Shown one piece after another: positions 35,842-43,724 of a stretch of 64,000 nt of DNA. The DNA is from Thermomicrobiaceae bacterium (GTDB lineage: Bacteria; Chloroflexota; Chloroflexia; Thermomicrobiales; Thermomicrobiaceae). A program made the position numbers and the translations under genes. The notes beneath the pieces were generated by a model that was given only the letters and a program-made list of their open reading frames with translations, made no database searches and was not told the DNA's origin. The first letter of the stretch is position 1; each line of letters opens with the position of its first letter. Location of the stretch: contig JADBJL010000102.1 in NCBI GenBank assembly GCA_014874455.1, forward strand, positions 1 to 64,000, read 5' to 3'.

Positions 35842-36314
35842 GCGGGCGGATTGAAGACACCATCGTCGAAGAGCTCGCGGCGCGCTTCTGGAGCCTGGCT
35901 CGTGCCCTCGACCGGCTGGACCGACTCGAGACCGCGCAGGACTTCCGCGGCTGGCTCGACAGCGTGGGCGAGGACGAGCGCCAGCTCGAAGAGCTCTCGC
36001 GCGCGCTCGTCCTGCACGGCCTCGGCGCAGCGCTCGACCCGGTCAACCTCCGCATCCTCGCCCACTTGCGTCCGGAAGAACCGGTCTCGCTGGCTGCGCT
36101 CTCCGCACAGTGTGGCCTGGGACGCGTCCCTTTGCACTTGCGGCTGGGGGTACTGGCGCACGCCGGGCTGGCGATCCTCGAGCTCGATCAGGAGTCAGCA
36201 CGCGCGACGAGGCTCGGCGAGGCGCTGGCAGCCTGGTTGGACGGGCTCGCAGCCGCCCTCCAACGCACGATCGCGGCTCGGCTCGAGCCGATCGAGGGGC
36301 GGGGAAGCGGATGA
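35838..36314 (+). CDS. winged-helix-like protein of unknown function
   Basis: A 158-residue soluble protein. The N-terminal 70 residues are helical and acidic. The stretch LDPVNLRILAHLRPEEPVSLAALSAQCGLGRVPLHLRLGVLAHAGLAILE (about 67-115) reads like an ArsR-type winged helix-turn-helix. It has one cysteine (SAQCGLG), whereas the ArsR-type sHdrR repressor is described with two, so it is not an obvious sHdrR. Its ATG overlaps the EMO stop (ATGA). It could be a regulator or a structural protein; I cannot tell. Confidence 0.6.
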   Translation: MSGRIEDTIVEELAARFWSLARALDRLDRLETAQDFRGWLDSVGEDERQLEELSRALVLHGLGAALDPVNLRILAHLRPEEPVSLAALSAQCGLGRVPLHLRLGVLAHAGLAILELDQESARATRLGEALAAWLDGLAAALQRTIAARLEPIEGRGSG

Positions 36315-36598
36315 TGACGGTTCCCTGCCCGTACTGCGACTACCAGGGCCGGCGCAGCGAGGTGCACGCCCACCTGGCGGAAGCGCACGCGAGCGAGATC
36401 TCCTGGGGAGTCCAGGAGCGCACCGGGCACACCTACGCCACCATCTCGTGCCCCTTGTGCGGGGCGCGCTGGGAGCAGGTGCTGCGCAAGGCCCGCCGCG
36501 ATCCGTCGTTCGTGGACGAGTTCCGCTTCGAAATCAGCTTGGTGGTGTTCGACCTGTTGCTTCACCACCTGCGTGGGGAGTATGGGATCGGGGAGTGA
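36311..36598 (+). CDS. small C2H2/zinc-ribbon protein
   Basis: A 95-residue protein with CPYCDYQGRRSEVHAHLAEAH, a C2H2-spaced finger, followed by CPLCGARW, a second Cys pair. The C-terminal half is helical (FRFEISLVVFDLLLHHLRGEYG). It overlaps the preceding gene by 4 nt and precedes two lipoate-carrier genes. No family recognised. It may bind zinc or an iron-sulfur cluster and could be an assembly factor of the pathway. Confidence 0.6.
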   Translation: MMTVPCPYCDYQGRRSEVHAHLAEAHASEISWGVQERTGHTYATISCPLCGARWEQVLRKARRDPSFVDEFRFEISLVVFDLLLHHLRGEYGIGE

Positions 36599-36610
36599 AG
36601 GGGCGACGCG

Positions 36611-37048
36611 ATGGCCGAGGTGCGTGGTTGTCAGATTCCTGAAGACCTCTACTACTGGCCGGAGAAGCACGTCTGGGCGCGGCCGGAGCCGGACGGTACG
36701 GTCACGATCGGCATCACGGACACGGCGCAGCACCTCGCCAAGACGATCATCAGCGTGACGCCGCGCGGTGTCGGCCGCCAGGTGCAGCGAGGGCGAAGCG
36801 CCGGAACGCTCGAGAGTGGCAAGTGGGTTGGCCCGGTCACCTCGCCGATCAGCGGCGAGATCGTTGCCGTCAACGACGCGGCGGTGGCCAACCCGAAGCT
36901 CTTGAACGAGGATCCGTACGGAGCCGGCTGGTTCGCCCGGATCCGCCCCGATGACTGGGCGAGCGAGTCGCGCGAGCTGGTGACCGGCGCCGAGGCTGTG
37001 GAGGCGTACCGGGCCGTCCTGGAGCGCGAAGGGATCTCGTGCGCGTGA
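36611..37048 (+). CDS. lbpA2: lipoate-binding GcvH-like protein, second copy
   Basis: A 145-residue H-protein-fold carrier with the lipoylation lysine Lys71 in GTLESGKWVGPVTSPISGEIVAVN. It opens VRGCQIPEDLYYWPEKHVWARPEPDGTVTIGITDTAQ, parallel to copy 1. It keeps the N-terminal Cys (RGC) but ends in a single cysteine (ISCA) rather than CxxC. It is too diverged, and in the wrong context, for glycine cleavage. GCGACGCG precedes the ATG without a strong ribosome site. Confidence 0.86.
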   Translation: MAEVRGCQIPEDLYYWPEKHVWARPEPDGTVTIGITDTAQHLAKTIISVTPRGVGRQVQRGRSAGTLESGKWVGPVTSPISGEIVAVNDAAVANPKLLNEDPYGAGWFARIRPDDWASESRELVTGAEAVEAYRAVLEREGISCA

Positions 37049-37509
37049 GCGTCGGCGAGGCAGCTCTCGTCTACCGCGGCTGCATCATCCCCGAAGGCCT
37101 GCACTACGATGTCGAGCGCGACGTCTGGGTGCGCTTCGAGGACGAGAGCGCCGTGCTCGGGATGACCGACCCGGCACAGACCCGGGCTGGGAAGCTCGTC
37201 GCGATCCGCTTCAAGCGCGTCGGCGCCACAGTGCCGAAGGGCCGCGCGCTCGCCACCATCGAAAGCGGGAAGTGGGTGGGGCCGTTCCCGGCGCCGTTCA
37301 CCTGCGAGATCCTGGAGACGAACCAGGCTGGCTTCGAGCGCGACATCCTGCTGGCCAACAAAGACCCCTACGGCGAAGGCTGGCTCGTGCGCGTGCGCCC
37401 GCTCGACCGGGCCGAGCTCACCTCGCTGGTGACCGGCGAGGAGGCGCTCCGCCGCTACCGTGCGCGGATCGACGAACTCGATGTCAGTTGCTTCCGCTGC
37501 GCCAAGTGA
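37045..37509 (+). CDS. lbpA3: lipoate-binding GcvH-like protein, third copy
   Basis: A 154-residue H-protein-fold carrier, lipoylation lysine Lys76 in ATIESGKWVGPFPAPFTCEILETN. It shares the N-terminal RGC (VYRGCIIPEGLHYDVERDVWVR) and has a C-terminal CFRC (Cys149/152), as in copy 1. The GTG at 37045 overlaps the previous stop (GTGA); another in-frame GTG lies at 37039. Three such carriers in one cluster suggests division of labour, for example separate carriers at different oxidation steps. Confidence 0.85.
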   Translation: MSVGEAALVYRGCIIPEGLHYDVERDVWVRFEDESAVLGMTDPAQTRAGKLVAIRFKRVGATVPKGRALATIESGKWVGPFPAPFTCEILETNQAGFERDILLANKDPYGEGWLVRVRPLDRAELTSLVTGEEALRRYRARIDELDVSCFRCAK

Positions 37510-37531
37510 ACCGAGTGAGAGGAGGGCAGCG

Positions 37532-38605
37532 ATGCTCAGGGTACGGGTCGTCGACCTGGGACTGGTGAGCCCGGTTCGCTCCCAGAGCGTCTACCACGCT
37601 GTCGGCTACGCTTTCCGCTCTGGCGATCCTCCGACGATCCTGCTCGTCTCGACCACCGACCCGTACGTCTCGATCGGCTTTCACCAGGACGCGGAGCGCG
37701 AGGTCGACCTGGAGCACTGCCGCGCCGCCGGGCTACCGGTCATCCGCCGCGAGGTCGGTGGCGGCGCGGTCTACCTCGACCACAACCAGGTCTTCACCCA
37801 GTGGATCTTCCCCCGCGATGCGGTGCCGGTGCGCCTGGAAGACCGGTTCGCGCTCTACGTCCAGCCGCTGGTCGAGACGTACCGCTCGCTGGGTATCGAG
37901 GCCGCCTGGCGACCGGTCAACGACATCCACGTCCGCGGTCGCAAGATCGGGGGCACGGGCGCCGCCAGCCTCGGCGAATCGGAAGTGCTGGTGGGCAGCC
38001 TGATGTTCGATTTCAATCACCAGCAGATGGCCCGGGTGCTGAAGGTCTCATCGGAGAAGATGCGCGACAAGGTCGTCCAGAGCCTGGAGGAGTACGTGAC
38101 CACCATGCGCCGTGAGCTCGGCACGGTACCGCCGCGCGACGAGGTGGTGCGACGCTACCTGGATGCCTGCGCGGCGGCGCTCGGAGCCCAGCTCGTGCCG
38201 GGAGCGTTGACTGCTGAGGAAGAGGAGCTCGCGGCGCAACTCGACGAGCGCTTTCTGTCCGAGGAGTGGCTCTTCCAGAAGGGTGGCTTGCGGCAACGCG
38301 GCATCAAGATCCACGAGGACGTCCGGCTGGTGGAGTCGGCGATCAAAGTGCCTGGAGGATTGATCCGCGTCATCGTGCGCGTGCACGGCGGTCGGATCGA
38401 TGACCTCAGTCTCAGCGGCGACTTCACGCTGCTCCCGGCGCTGGGCCTGGCGGCAATCGAACAGGCCGTGCGCGGGCTGGCGGCACGCCGGGACGAGCTC
38501 AGCAGGCGCATCCAGGACGTCTACCGCGCGCTCGGGGTGCAGTCTCCCGGCGTGACACCGGACGACTTCGCCAGTGCGATCGTCCAGGCGGTGCAGGCAG
38601 CGTGA
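37532..38605 (+). CDS. lplA: lipoate-protein ligase-like protein (sLpl type)
   Basis: A 357-residue ligase that would attach lipoate or octanoate to the carriers encoded just upstream. The N-terminal catalytic domain has PVIRREVGGGAVYLDHNQVFTQWIFP and HVRGRKIGGTGAASLGESEVLVGSLMFDFN, the acyl-AMP and lysine motifs of LplA. A C-terminal accessory domain (GIKIHEDVRLVESAIKVPGGLIRVIVRVHGGRIDDLSLSGDF) is present, as in bipartite-lineage ligases. GAGGAGGG precedes the ATG. No lipoyl synthase is seen in the window, so sulfur insertion must be encoded elsewhere. Confidence 0.88.
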   Translation: MLRVRVVDLGLVSPVRSQSVYHAVGYAFRSGDPPTILLVSTTDPYVSIGFHQDAEREVDLEHCRAAGLPVIRREVGGGAVYLDHNQVFTQWIFPRDAVPVRLEDRFALYVQPLVETYRSLGIEAAWRPVNDIHVRGRKIGGTGAASLGESEVLVGSLMFDFNHQQMARVLKVSSEKMRDKVVQSLEEYVTTMRRELGTVPPRDEVVRRYLDACAAALGAQLVPGALTAEEEELAAQLDERFLSEEWLFQKGGLRQRGIKIHEDVRLVESAIKVPGGLIRVIVRVHGGRIDDLSLSGDFTLLPALGLAAIEQAVRGLAARRDELSRRIQDVYRALGVQSPGVTPDDFASAIVQAVQAA

Positions 38606-38727
38606 GCGCCGGGCGGGCCTCGGCCTCGATGCTCGTGGGAGGCGCTGCCTGCGCGTCCGGGATGCCGGTGGCGCAGGCTGCAGCGAGCCGACCGGCACGG
38701 TACCCGAAGAGTGCGCGTCGGGTGAGC

Positions 38728-38756
38728 TTGACGTCTTGTGGAGTGACCAGTAGAGT
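38728..38756 (+). promoter_or_regulatory. sigma-A promoter of the regulator-SoeBC-SoeA unit
   Basis: TTGACG (38728-38733), 17-nt spacer, TAGAGT (38751-38756), in the 221-bp spacer after the ligase gene. It makes the regulator and following genes a separate unit. Confidence 0.75.
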
Positions 38757-38763
38757 CGGGCCG

Positions 38764-38781
38764 GTACCCCAGTAGAGTATC
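38764..38781 (+). promoter_or_regulatory. candidate CstR-like operator, site 2
   Basis: GTACCCCAGTAGAGTATC overlaps the predicted transcription start (-10 ends at 38756). It equals the reverse complement of 24571-24588 at 16 of 18 positions. The half TACCCC/AGAGTA resembles the imperfect, GC-centred operators of CsoR-family repressors. Confidence 0.65.
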
Positions 38782-38826
38782 GAACGCGATGGAGAGCCTC
38801 GAAAGGGAAAAGGAGACTGAGGTCAG

Positions 38827-39105
38827 ATGACATCGCTGGCACAGCTCGATCCGGCAACGCGACAGGCGCTCGTCGAGCGCCTCAAGCGCATCGAGGGGCA
38901 GGCTCGCGGGATCGCCAGGATGGTCGAAAACGGGCGCGACTGCCTGGAGGTCGTGCAGCAGCTCGCGGCGATGCGTGCGGCCGTCGACAGCCTGAGCGCC
39001 GAACTGGTGCAGGTGATGGTGGAGCAGTGCTGGCAGCGCGACGCCGCAGCGAGCTCCAAGACCCTTTCTCAGGTCATCAGGACGCTCGTGCGGGCCGGTC
39101 GGTGA
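38827..39105 (+). CDS. CsoR/RcnR-family regulator, CstR-like (persulfide-sensing type)
   Basis: A 92-residue all-helical DUF156 repressor: RLKRIEGQARGIARMVENGRDCLEVVQQLAAMRAAVDSLSAELVQVMVEQC. Copper sensors (CsoR) use Cys-His-Cys; here Cys39 and Cys68 are present with the right 29-residue spacing, but the His four residues before the second Cys is Met64. That two-Cys/no-His pattern is that of CstR, which senses sulfane sulfur by forming cysteine cross-links. Fitting context: it sits in a sulfur island and has matching operator-like sites before its own gene and before tusA. Confidence 0.85.
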   Translation: MTSLAQLDPATRQALVERLKRIEGQARGIARMVENGRDCLEVVQQLAAMRAAVDSLSAELVQVMVEQCWQRDAAASSKTLSQVIRTLVRAGR

Positions 39106-39122
39106 GCCGTTCGGGGTGTGGC

Positions 39123-40652
39123 ATGCGGTACGGGTTCGTCATCGACCACCGGAAATGCATCGGTTGCCACGCCTGCACCGTGGCGTGCAAGTCGGAGAAC
39201 GAGGTGCCGCTGGGCGTCTACCGTACCTGGGTGAAGTACATCGAAAAGGGGGCATTCCCTCATACCCGCCGGTACTTCACGGTGCTGCGCTGCAACCACT
39301 GCGATGATGCCCCCTGTGTCACGATCTGCCCCACGAAAGCGCTGTTCCGCCGGCCCGACGGGATCGTCGACTTCGATGCGAGCCGGTGCATCGGCTGCAA
39401 GTCGTGCATGCAGGCCTGCCCCTACGATGCGATCTATATCGACCCGATCACACACACGGCGGCCAAGTGCAACTATTGCAGCCACCGGGTCGACCAGGGG
39501 CTGCTGCCGGCCTGCGTGGTCGTCTGTCCAGAAAAGGCGATCATCGCTGGCGACCTGGACGATCCGACCAGCGAGATCCACCAGCTTGTGGCCCGCGAGC
39601 AGGTGAGCGTCCGCAAGCCCGAGCAGGGTACACGGCCGAAGCTGTTCTACATCGGGGCGGACGACGCCAGCCTGACGCCGGAAGTGCAGACCCGGCAGAA
39701 CGGATACCTCTGGGCCCAGCTCCTGCCGGACGGCCGCCCGGCCGAGGCGACGCGCGGCGACGAGCTGCTTCCCGGCCCGGCGGAGGCGCGGGTCGCCTAC
39801 GACGTCTGGCACCCGAAGCCCTGGGGCTGGAAGGTGGCCAGCTACCTCTGGACGAAATCGATCGCCGCCGGGGTGCTGGGCCTCGCGCCTCCGCTCCTGC
39901 TGCTCGGCCAGGTGGCGCACCGCGCCACCTTCGGGGTCGCAGCGCCGCTCCTCGCGCTCCTCTTCGTCCTGCTCACCGCAGCGCTCCTGGTGTGGGATCT
40001 GAAGCGCCCCGAGCGGTTCTGGTTCCTGCTCGTCAAGCCGAACCCCCGCTCGTGGCTCGTCTGGGGCGGGTACATCCTGGTGCTCTTCGGCCTGCTGGCC
40101 TTCCTCTGGTTCGTCGCTGGCGTGCTCACCACAGTGCCAAGCCTGTTGCTCGTCCTCGGGATACCGGTAGCCGTCGCCGCAGCCGGTTATACCGCCTTCC
40201 TCTTCGGCCAGGCCGAAGGGCGGGATTTCTGGCAGAGCCCGCTGCTGCTGCCACAGCTCCTGGCCCAGGCGGCGGTCGCGGGGGCCAGTGTCCTCTTGTT
40301 CGCCGGTGTCGCCCTGGGCGTGCCGAGCCAGGAGCTCCGGGTACTGGGCATGGCGCTGGTGACCGGACTGGTGGTGCTGGCGTTGCTGGTCGCCGGTGAG
40401 CTGTGGCTCCCGCACGTGAACGCCCATGTCCACAAGACGGTGCGCTTGTTGACCCACGGCCCTTACCGCACCGAATTGCTCATCCTCGGGCTGGGGATCG
40501 GCGTGGTGATGCCGCTGGCAGCGCTCGCCCTCGGTTGGGCGAGCGAGGCGGTGGAGGGGTGGAGCGTGGTCGCCGCGCTCGCCGCGCTGGCAGGCCTGTG
40601 GAGCTACGAGCGGATCTGGGTGAGCGCCGGCCAGGACGTACCGTTGAGCTGA
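39123..40652 (+). CDS. fused 4x[4Fe-4S] ferredoxin and NrfD-type membrane subunit (SoeB-SoeC/PsrB-PsrC-like)
   Basis: A 509-residue fusion. Residues 1-190 are a DmsB/NrfC-type ferredoxin with four cysteine groups (CIGCHACTVAC, CNHCDDAPCVTIC, CIGCKSCMQAC, CNYCSHRVDQGLLPACVVVC). From about residue 235 there are eight or so membrane helices of the NrfD/PsrC family that exchange electrons with quinone. Normally these are two genes. It precedes the molybdopterin subunit and together they would make a membrane-bound cytoplasm-facing enzyme. The ATG at 39123 begins the ferredoxin; upstream in-frame codons overlap the regulator gene. Confidence 0.86.
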   Translation: MRYGFVIDHRKCIGCHACTVACKSENEVPLGVYRTWVKYIEKGAFPHTRRYFTVLRCNHCDDAPCVTICPTKALFRRPDGIVDFDASRCIGCKSCMQACPYDAIYIDPITHTAAKCNYCSHRVDQGLLPACVVVCPEKAIIAGDLDDPTSEIHQLVAREQVSVRKPEQGTRPKLFYIGADDASLTPEVQTRQNGYLWAQLLPDGRPAEATRGDELLPGPAEARVAYDVWHPKPWGWKVASYLWTKSIAAGVLGLAPPLLLLGQVAHRATFGVAAPLLALLFVLLTAALLVWDLKRPERFWFLLVKPNPRSWLVWGGYILVLFGLLAFLWFVAGVLTTVPSLLLVLGIPVAVAAAGYTAFLFGQAEGRDFWQSPLLLPQLLAQAAVAGASVLLFAGVALGVPSQELRVLGMALVTGLVVLALLVAGELWLPHVNAHVHKTVRLLTHGPYRTELLILGLGIGVVMPLAALALGWASEAVEGWSVVAALAALAGLWSYERIWVSAGQDVPLS

Positions 40653-40670
40653 GCGAGGAGGGGACAGCGC

Positions 40671-43586
40671 ATGGAGACGGTGACCCAGACCACGTCGCCG
40701 GCCGCAGCGCAACGAGCGGTGACCGAACCGTTCTCGCCCGAGCGCACCAGCGGCCTGGCCTCTTTCCCCCCACCGGAGCGCTGGAACGACTGGGAAGAGC
40801 GCGGGCCCGACGGCCGCCAGCGCCGCTACATGCTCATCCCGACCGTGTGCTTCAACTGCGAGGCGGCCTGTGGCCTCCTCGCCTACGTCGACCGTGACAC
40901 GCTGGACATCCGCAAGCTGGAGGGCCACCCGCTGCACCCTGGCAGCCGCGGCCGCAACTGCGCCAAGGGGCCGGCCACGATCAACCAGGTGAAGGATCCG
41001 GAGCGAATCCTCTACCCGTTGCGCCGCGTCGGCCCGCGCGGCTCGGGCCAGTGGGAACGGGTGTCCTGGGACGCCGTGCTCGACGATATCGCCGGACGCA
41101 TCAGGCAGGCGCTCCTCGAGGGGCGGCACAACGAGGTGATGTACCACGTTGGGCGTCCCGGCGAGGACGGGTTCATGGAGCGGGTGCTCTGGTCGTGGGG
41201 CGTCGACGGGCACAACTCGCACACCAACGTCTGCTCCTCCGGCGGCCGCTTCGGCTACGCCGTCTGGATGGGGGCCGACCGCCCATCCCCGGATCATGCC
41301 AACGCCCGCTTTATCTTGCTCGTGAGCGCGCACCTGGAGAGCGGGCACTATTTCAACCCCCATGCCCAGCGGATCATCGAAGCCAAGATGCGGGGAGCCA
41401 AGCTGGCCGTGCTCGACCCCCGGCTGTCGAACACGGCCTCGATGGCAGACTACTGGCTCCCGGCAGCCCCGGGCACCGATGCGCTCGTGCTCCTCGCGAT
41501 GGCCAACGTGCTGATCCAGGAAGACCTCTTCGACCGCGAGTTCGTCCGGCGGTGGACGAACTGGGACGAGTACCTGCGCGTGCTCTACCCCGACCGGCCG
41601 CAGACCTTCGAGACGTTCGTGGCGCTGCTCAAGGAGACGTACAGCCGGTATTCGCCGGAACTGGCCGAGCGCGAGAGCGGTGTGCCGGCGAGGACGATTC
41701 GGGAGATCGCGCGGCAGATCGCGGCGGCAGCTCCAGCGGTCTCGACCCACAACTGGCGCGCGGGCGCCGCAGCCCACCTGGGTGGCTGGTCGATCCCGCG
41801 CGCGCTCTTCTTCCTGAACGTCCTCACCGGCAGCGTCGGTACACCGGGAGGCACCCAGCCGAACGTCTGGGACAAGCACGTGCCGCGCCCGTTCAAGGAG
41901 CCTCCGCGCCAGAAGGTGTGGAACGAGCTCACCTGGCCGCGCGAGTACCCGCTCGCCCACCACGAGATGAGCTTCCTGCTCCCTCACTTCCTCAAAGAGG
42001 GGCGCGGCAAGCTCGCCGTCTACTTCACCCGCGTCTACAACCCCGTCTGGACAAACCCGGATGGGCTTACCTGGATCGAGGTGCTCCAGGACGAATCGCT
42101 CATCGAGCTGCACGCCTGCCTCACCCCGACCTGGAGCGAGACGGCCTGGTACGCCGACTACGTCCTCCCGATGGGGCACGCGCCGGAGCGGCACGACACG
42201 CACTCCTACGAGACGCATGCCGCCCGCTGGCTCGGGTTCCGGCAGCCGGTGCTGCGGGTGGCGCGGGAGAAGCTGGGGCAGCCGGTCGAGCGTACCTACG
42301 AGGCGAACCCCGGCGAAGTCTGGGAAGAAAACGAGTTCTGGATCGAGCTGTCCTGGCGCGTGGATCCGGACGGCGCGCTCGGAATCAAGCCGTACTATGA
42401 GTCGCCCTACCGCCCGGGGGAACGAGTGACGGTCGACGAGTACTACCGCTGGATCTTCGAGCATTCGGTGCCCGGCTTGCCGGAAGCAGCGGCGCGGGAG
42501 GGGCTCACACCGCTCGAGTACATGCGCACCTACGGCGCGTTCGAACTGGAGAAGCAGCGCTACCGGCAGTACGAAGACCCCGTGCCGCCGGAGGAGATGG
42601 CCCAGGCCTGGATCGATCCGGAGAGCGGGCGCATCTGGACGACGGCGCCAGCACCGCACAGCCCCAACATCGTCCCGGTACCGGGTGAACCGCCGGGGCC
42701 GCGTGGCCGCTGGGCGGGCGTGCTGGTCGACGGTGAGCCGAAGCGAGGGTTCCCGACCCCTTCCGGGAAGCTGGAGTTCTTCTCGCGCACGCTCTACGAA
42801 TGGGGCTGGCCTGAGTACGCCATCCCCTGCACCATTGAGAGCCATGTCGATCCCGCGCGGATCGATCGCGCCAGGGGAGAGATGGTGCTCCTGCCCAACT
42901 TCCGCGTGCCGACACTGATCCACACCCGCTCGAACAACGCCAAGTGGCTCAACGAGTTGACCCACTCGAATCCCCTCTGGCTCCACCCTAGCGATGCTGA
43001 GCGCATCGGCGTGCGCACCGGCGACCTGGTACGGGTCGAGACCGAGATCGGCTACTTCGTCGACCGCGTGTGGGTGACCGAGGCGATCCGGCCGGGGGTG
43101 GCCGCCTGCTCGCACCACCTCGGCCGCTGGCGACTGGCCGAGGGGCAGGGGAACGAGCGCTGGTCGTCGGCACTGGTGGAGTTCGAGCGGCTGCCAGATG
43201 GGCGCTACCGCCTGCGCCAGAAGCACGGTGTGGCGCCGTTCGAGAGCAGCGATCCCGACTCGCGGCTGGTGTTCTGGAGCGATGCCGGGGTGCACCAGAA
43301 CCTCACCTTCCCGGTACAGCCGGATCCAGTCAGCGGGCAGCACTGCTGGCACCAGAAGGTGCGGGTCGTGAAGGCGGAACCAGGCGACCGCTACGGAGAC
43401 GTCGTGGTCGACCCCCAGCGCTCGATGGAGGTCTATCGCCGCTGGCTGAGGCTGACGCGACCGGCTCCCGGCCCTGGAGGGTTGCGGCGCCCGCGCTGGC
43501 TGCTTCGTCCCTACAAGCCCGACCCGAGCGCCTACGCGATCGATAGCCCGACCGGCCGAGGCGAGCAGCGCGCACGGAGCGGCTGA
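40671..43586 (+). CDS. molybdopterin oxidoreductase, SoeA-like (putative sulfite dehydrogenase)
   Basis: A 971-residue Mo-bisPGD enzyme of the DMSO reductase family. The N-terminal 4Fe-4S site is Cys60, 63, 67 and 97 (CFNCEAACG...NCAKG). Cys188 in HTNVCSSGGRFG is the likely Mo ligand. There is no twin-arginine signal, so it acts in the cytoplasm, as SoeA does and unlike periplasmic PsrA/PhsA. C-terminal domain: LPNFRVPTLIHTRSNNAKWLNELTHSNPLWLHPSDAERIGVRTGD. Next to sHdr, sulfite oxidation is the likely job, but polysulfide or thiosulfate chemistry is possible. No operon-end terminator seen. Confidence 0.82.
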   Translation: METVTQTTSPAAAQRAVTEPFSPERTSGLASFPPPERWNDWEERGPDGRQRRYMLIPTVCFNCEAACGLLAYVDRDTLDIRKLEGHPLHPGSRGRNCAKGPATINQVKDPERILYPLRRVGPRGSGQWERVSWDAVLDDIAGRIRQALLEGRHNEVMYHVGRPGEDGFMERVLWSWGVDGHNSHTNVCSSGGRFGYAVWMGADRPSPDHANARFILLVSAHLESGHYFNPHAQRIIEAKMRGAKLAVLDPRLSNTASMADYWLPAAPGTDALVLLAMANVLIQEDLFDREFVRRWTNWDEYLRVLYPDRPQTFETFVALLKETYSRYSPELAERESGVPARTIREIARQIAAAAPAVSTHNWRAGAAAHLGGWSIPRALFFLNVLTGSVGTPGGTQPNVWDKHVPRPFKEPPRQKVWNELTWPREYPLAHHEMSFLLPHFLKEGRGKLAVYFTRVYNPVWTNPDGLTWIEVLQDESLIELHACLTPTWSETAWYADYVLPMGHAPERHDTHSYETHAARWLGFRQPVLRVAREKLGQPVERTYEANPGEVWEENEFWIELSWRVDPDGALGIKPYYESPYRPGERVTVDEYYRWIFEHSVPGLPEAAAREGLTPLEYMRTYGAFELEKQRYRQYEDPVPPEEMAQAWIDPESGRIWTTAPAPHSPNIVPVPGEPPGPRGRWAGVLVDGEPKRGFPTPSGKLEFFSRTLYEWGWPEYAIPCTIESHVDPARIDRARGEMVLLPNFRVPTLIHTRSNNAKWLNELTHSNPLWLHPSDAERIGVRTGDLVRVETEIGYFVDRVWVTEAIRPGVAACSHHLGRWRLAEGQGNERWSSALVEFERLPDGRYRLRQKHGVAPFESSDPDSRLVFWSDAGVHQNLTFPVQPDPVSGQHCWHQKVRVVKAEPGDRYGDVVVDPQRSMEVYRRWLRLTRPAPGPGGLRRPRWLLRPYKPDPSAYAIDSPTGRGEQRARSG

Positions 43587-43653
43587 ACGGCCACGTACCC
43601 ATTCCCAGCGGTTGTGCTCCACCGCGCGGCATCAGATAGCCCGTCTGCCGCCG

Positions 43654-43682
43654 TTGACATGCGGCGCGGACGGTCGTAGCGT
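43654..43682 (+). promoter_or_regulatory. sigma-A promoter of the second amidohydrolase gene
   Basis: TTGACA (43654-43659), 17-nt spacer, TAGCGT (43677-43682), 43 nt before the GTG start. Confidence 0.65.
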
Positions 43683-43724
43683 GCTGGTGGGAAGCGCACC
43701 GCGCGAATAAGAGGGGGACGGGCT

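Noticed and set aside
25829-37509. GcvH-like genes as part of a glycine cleavage system
   Set aside because: No gcvT or gcvP in the window, sequences diverged and cysteine-bearing, and the genes are embedded among shdr genes with their own ligase.
38647-38678. Terminator after the lipoate ligase gene
   Set aside because: An 8-bp stem with a 16-nt loop and no T-run is too weak to call.
39069-43622. Uninterrupted minus-strand reading frame of about 1500 codons opposite the molybdoenzyme genes
   Set aside because: It is the antisense shadow of high-GC codon usage in two clearly conserved + strand genes; its protein is Arg/Pro/Gly-rich with no domain.
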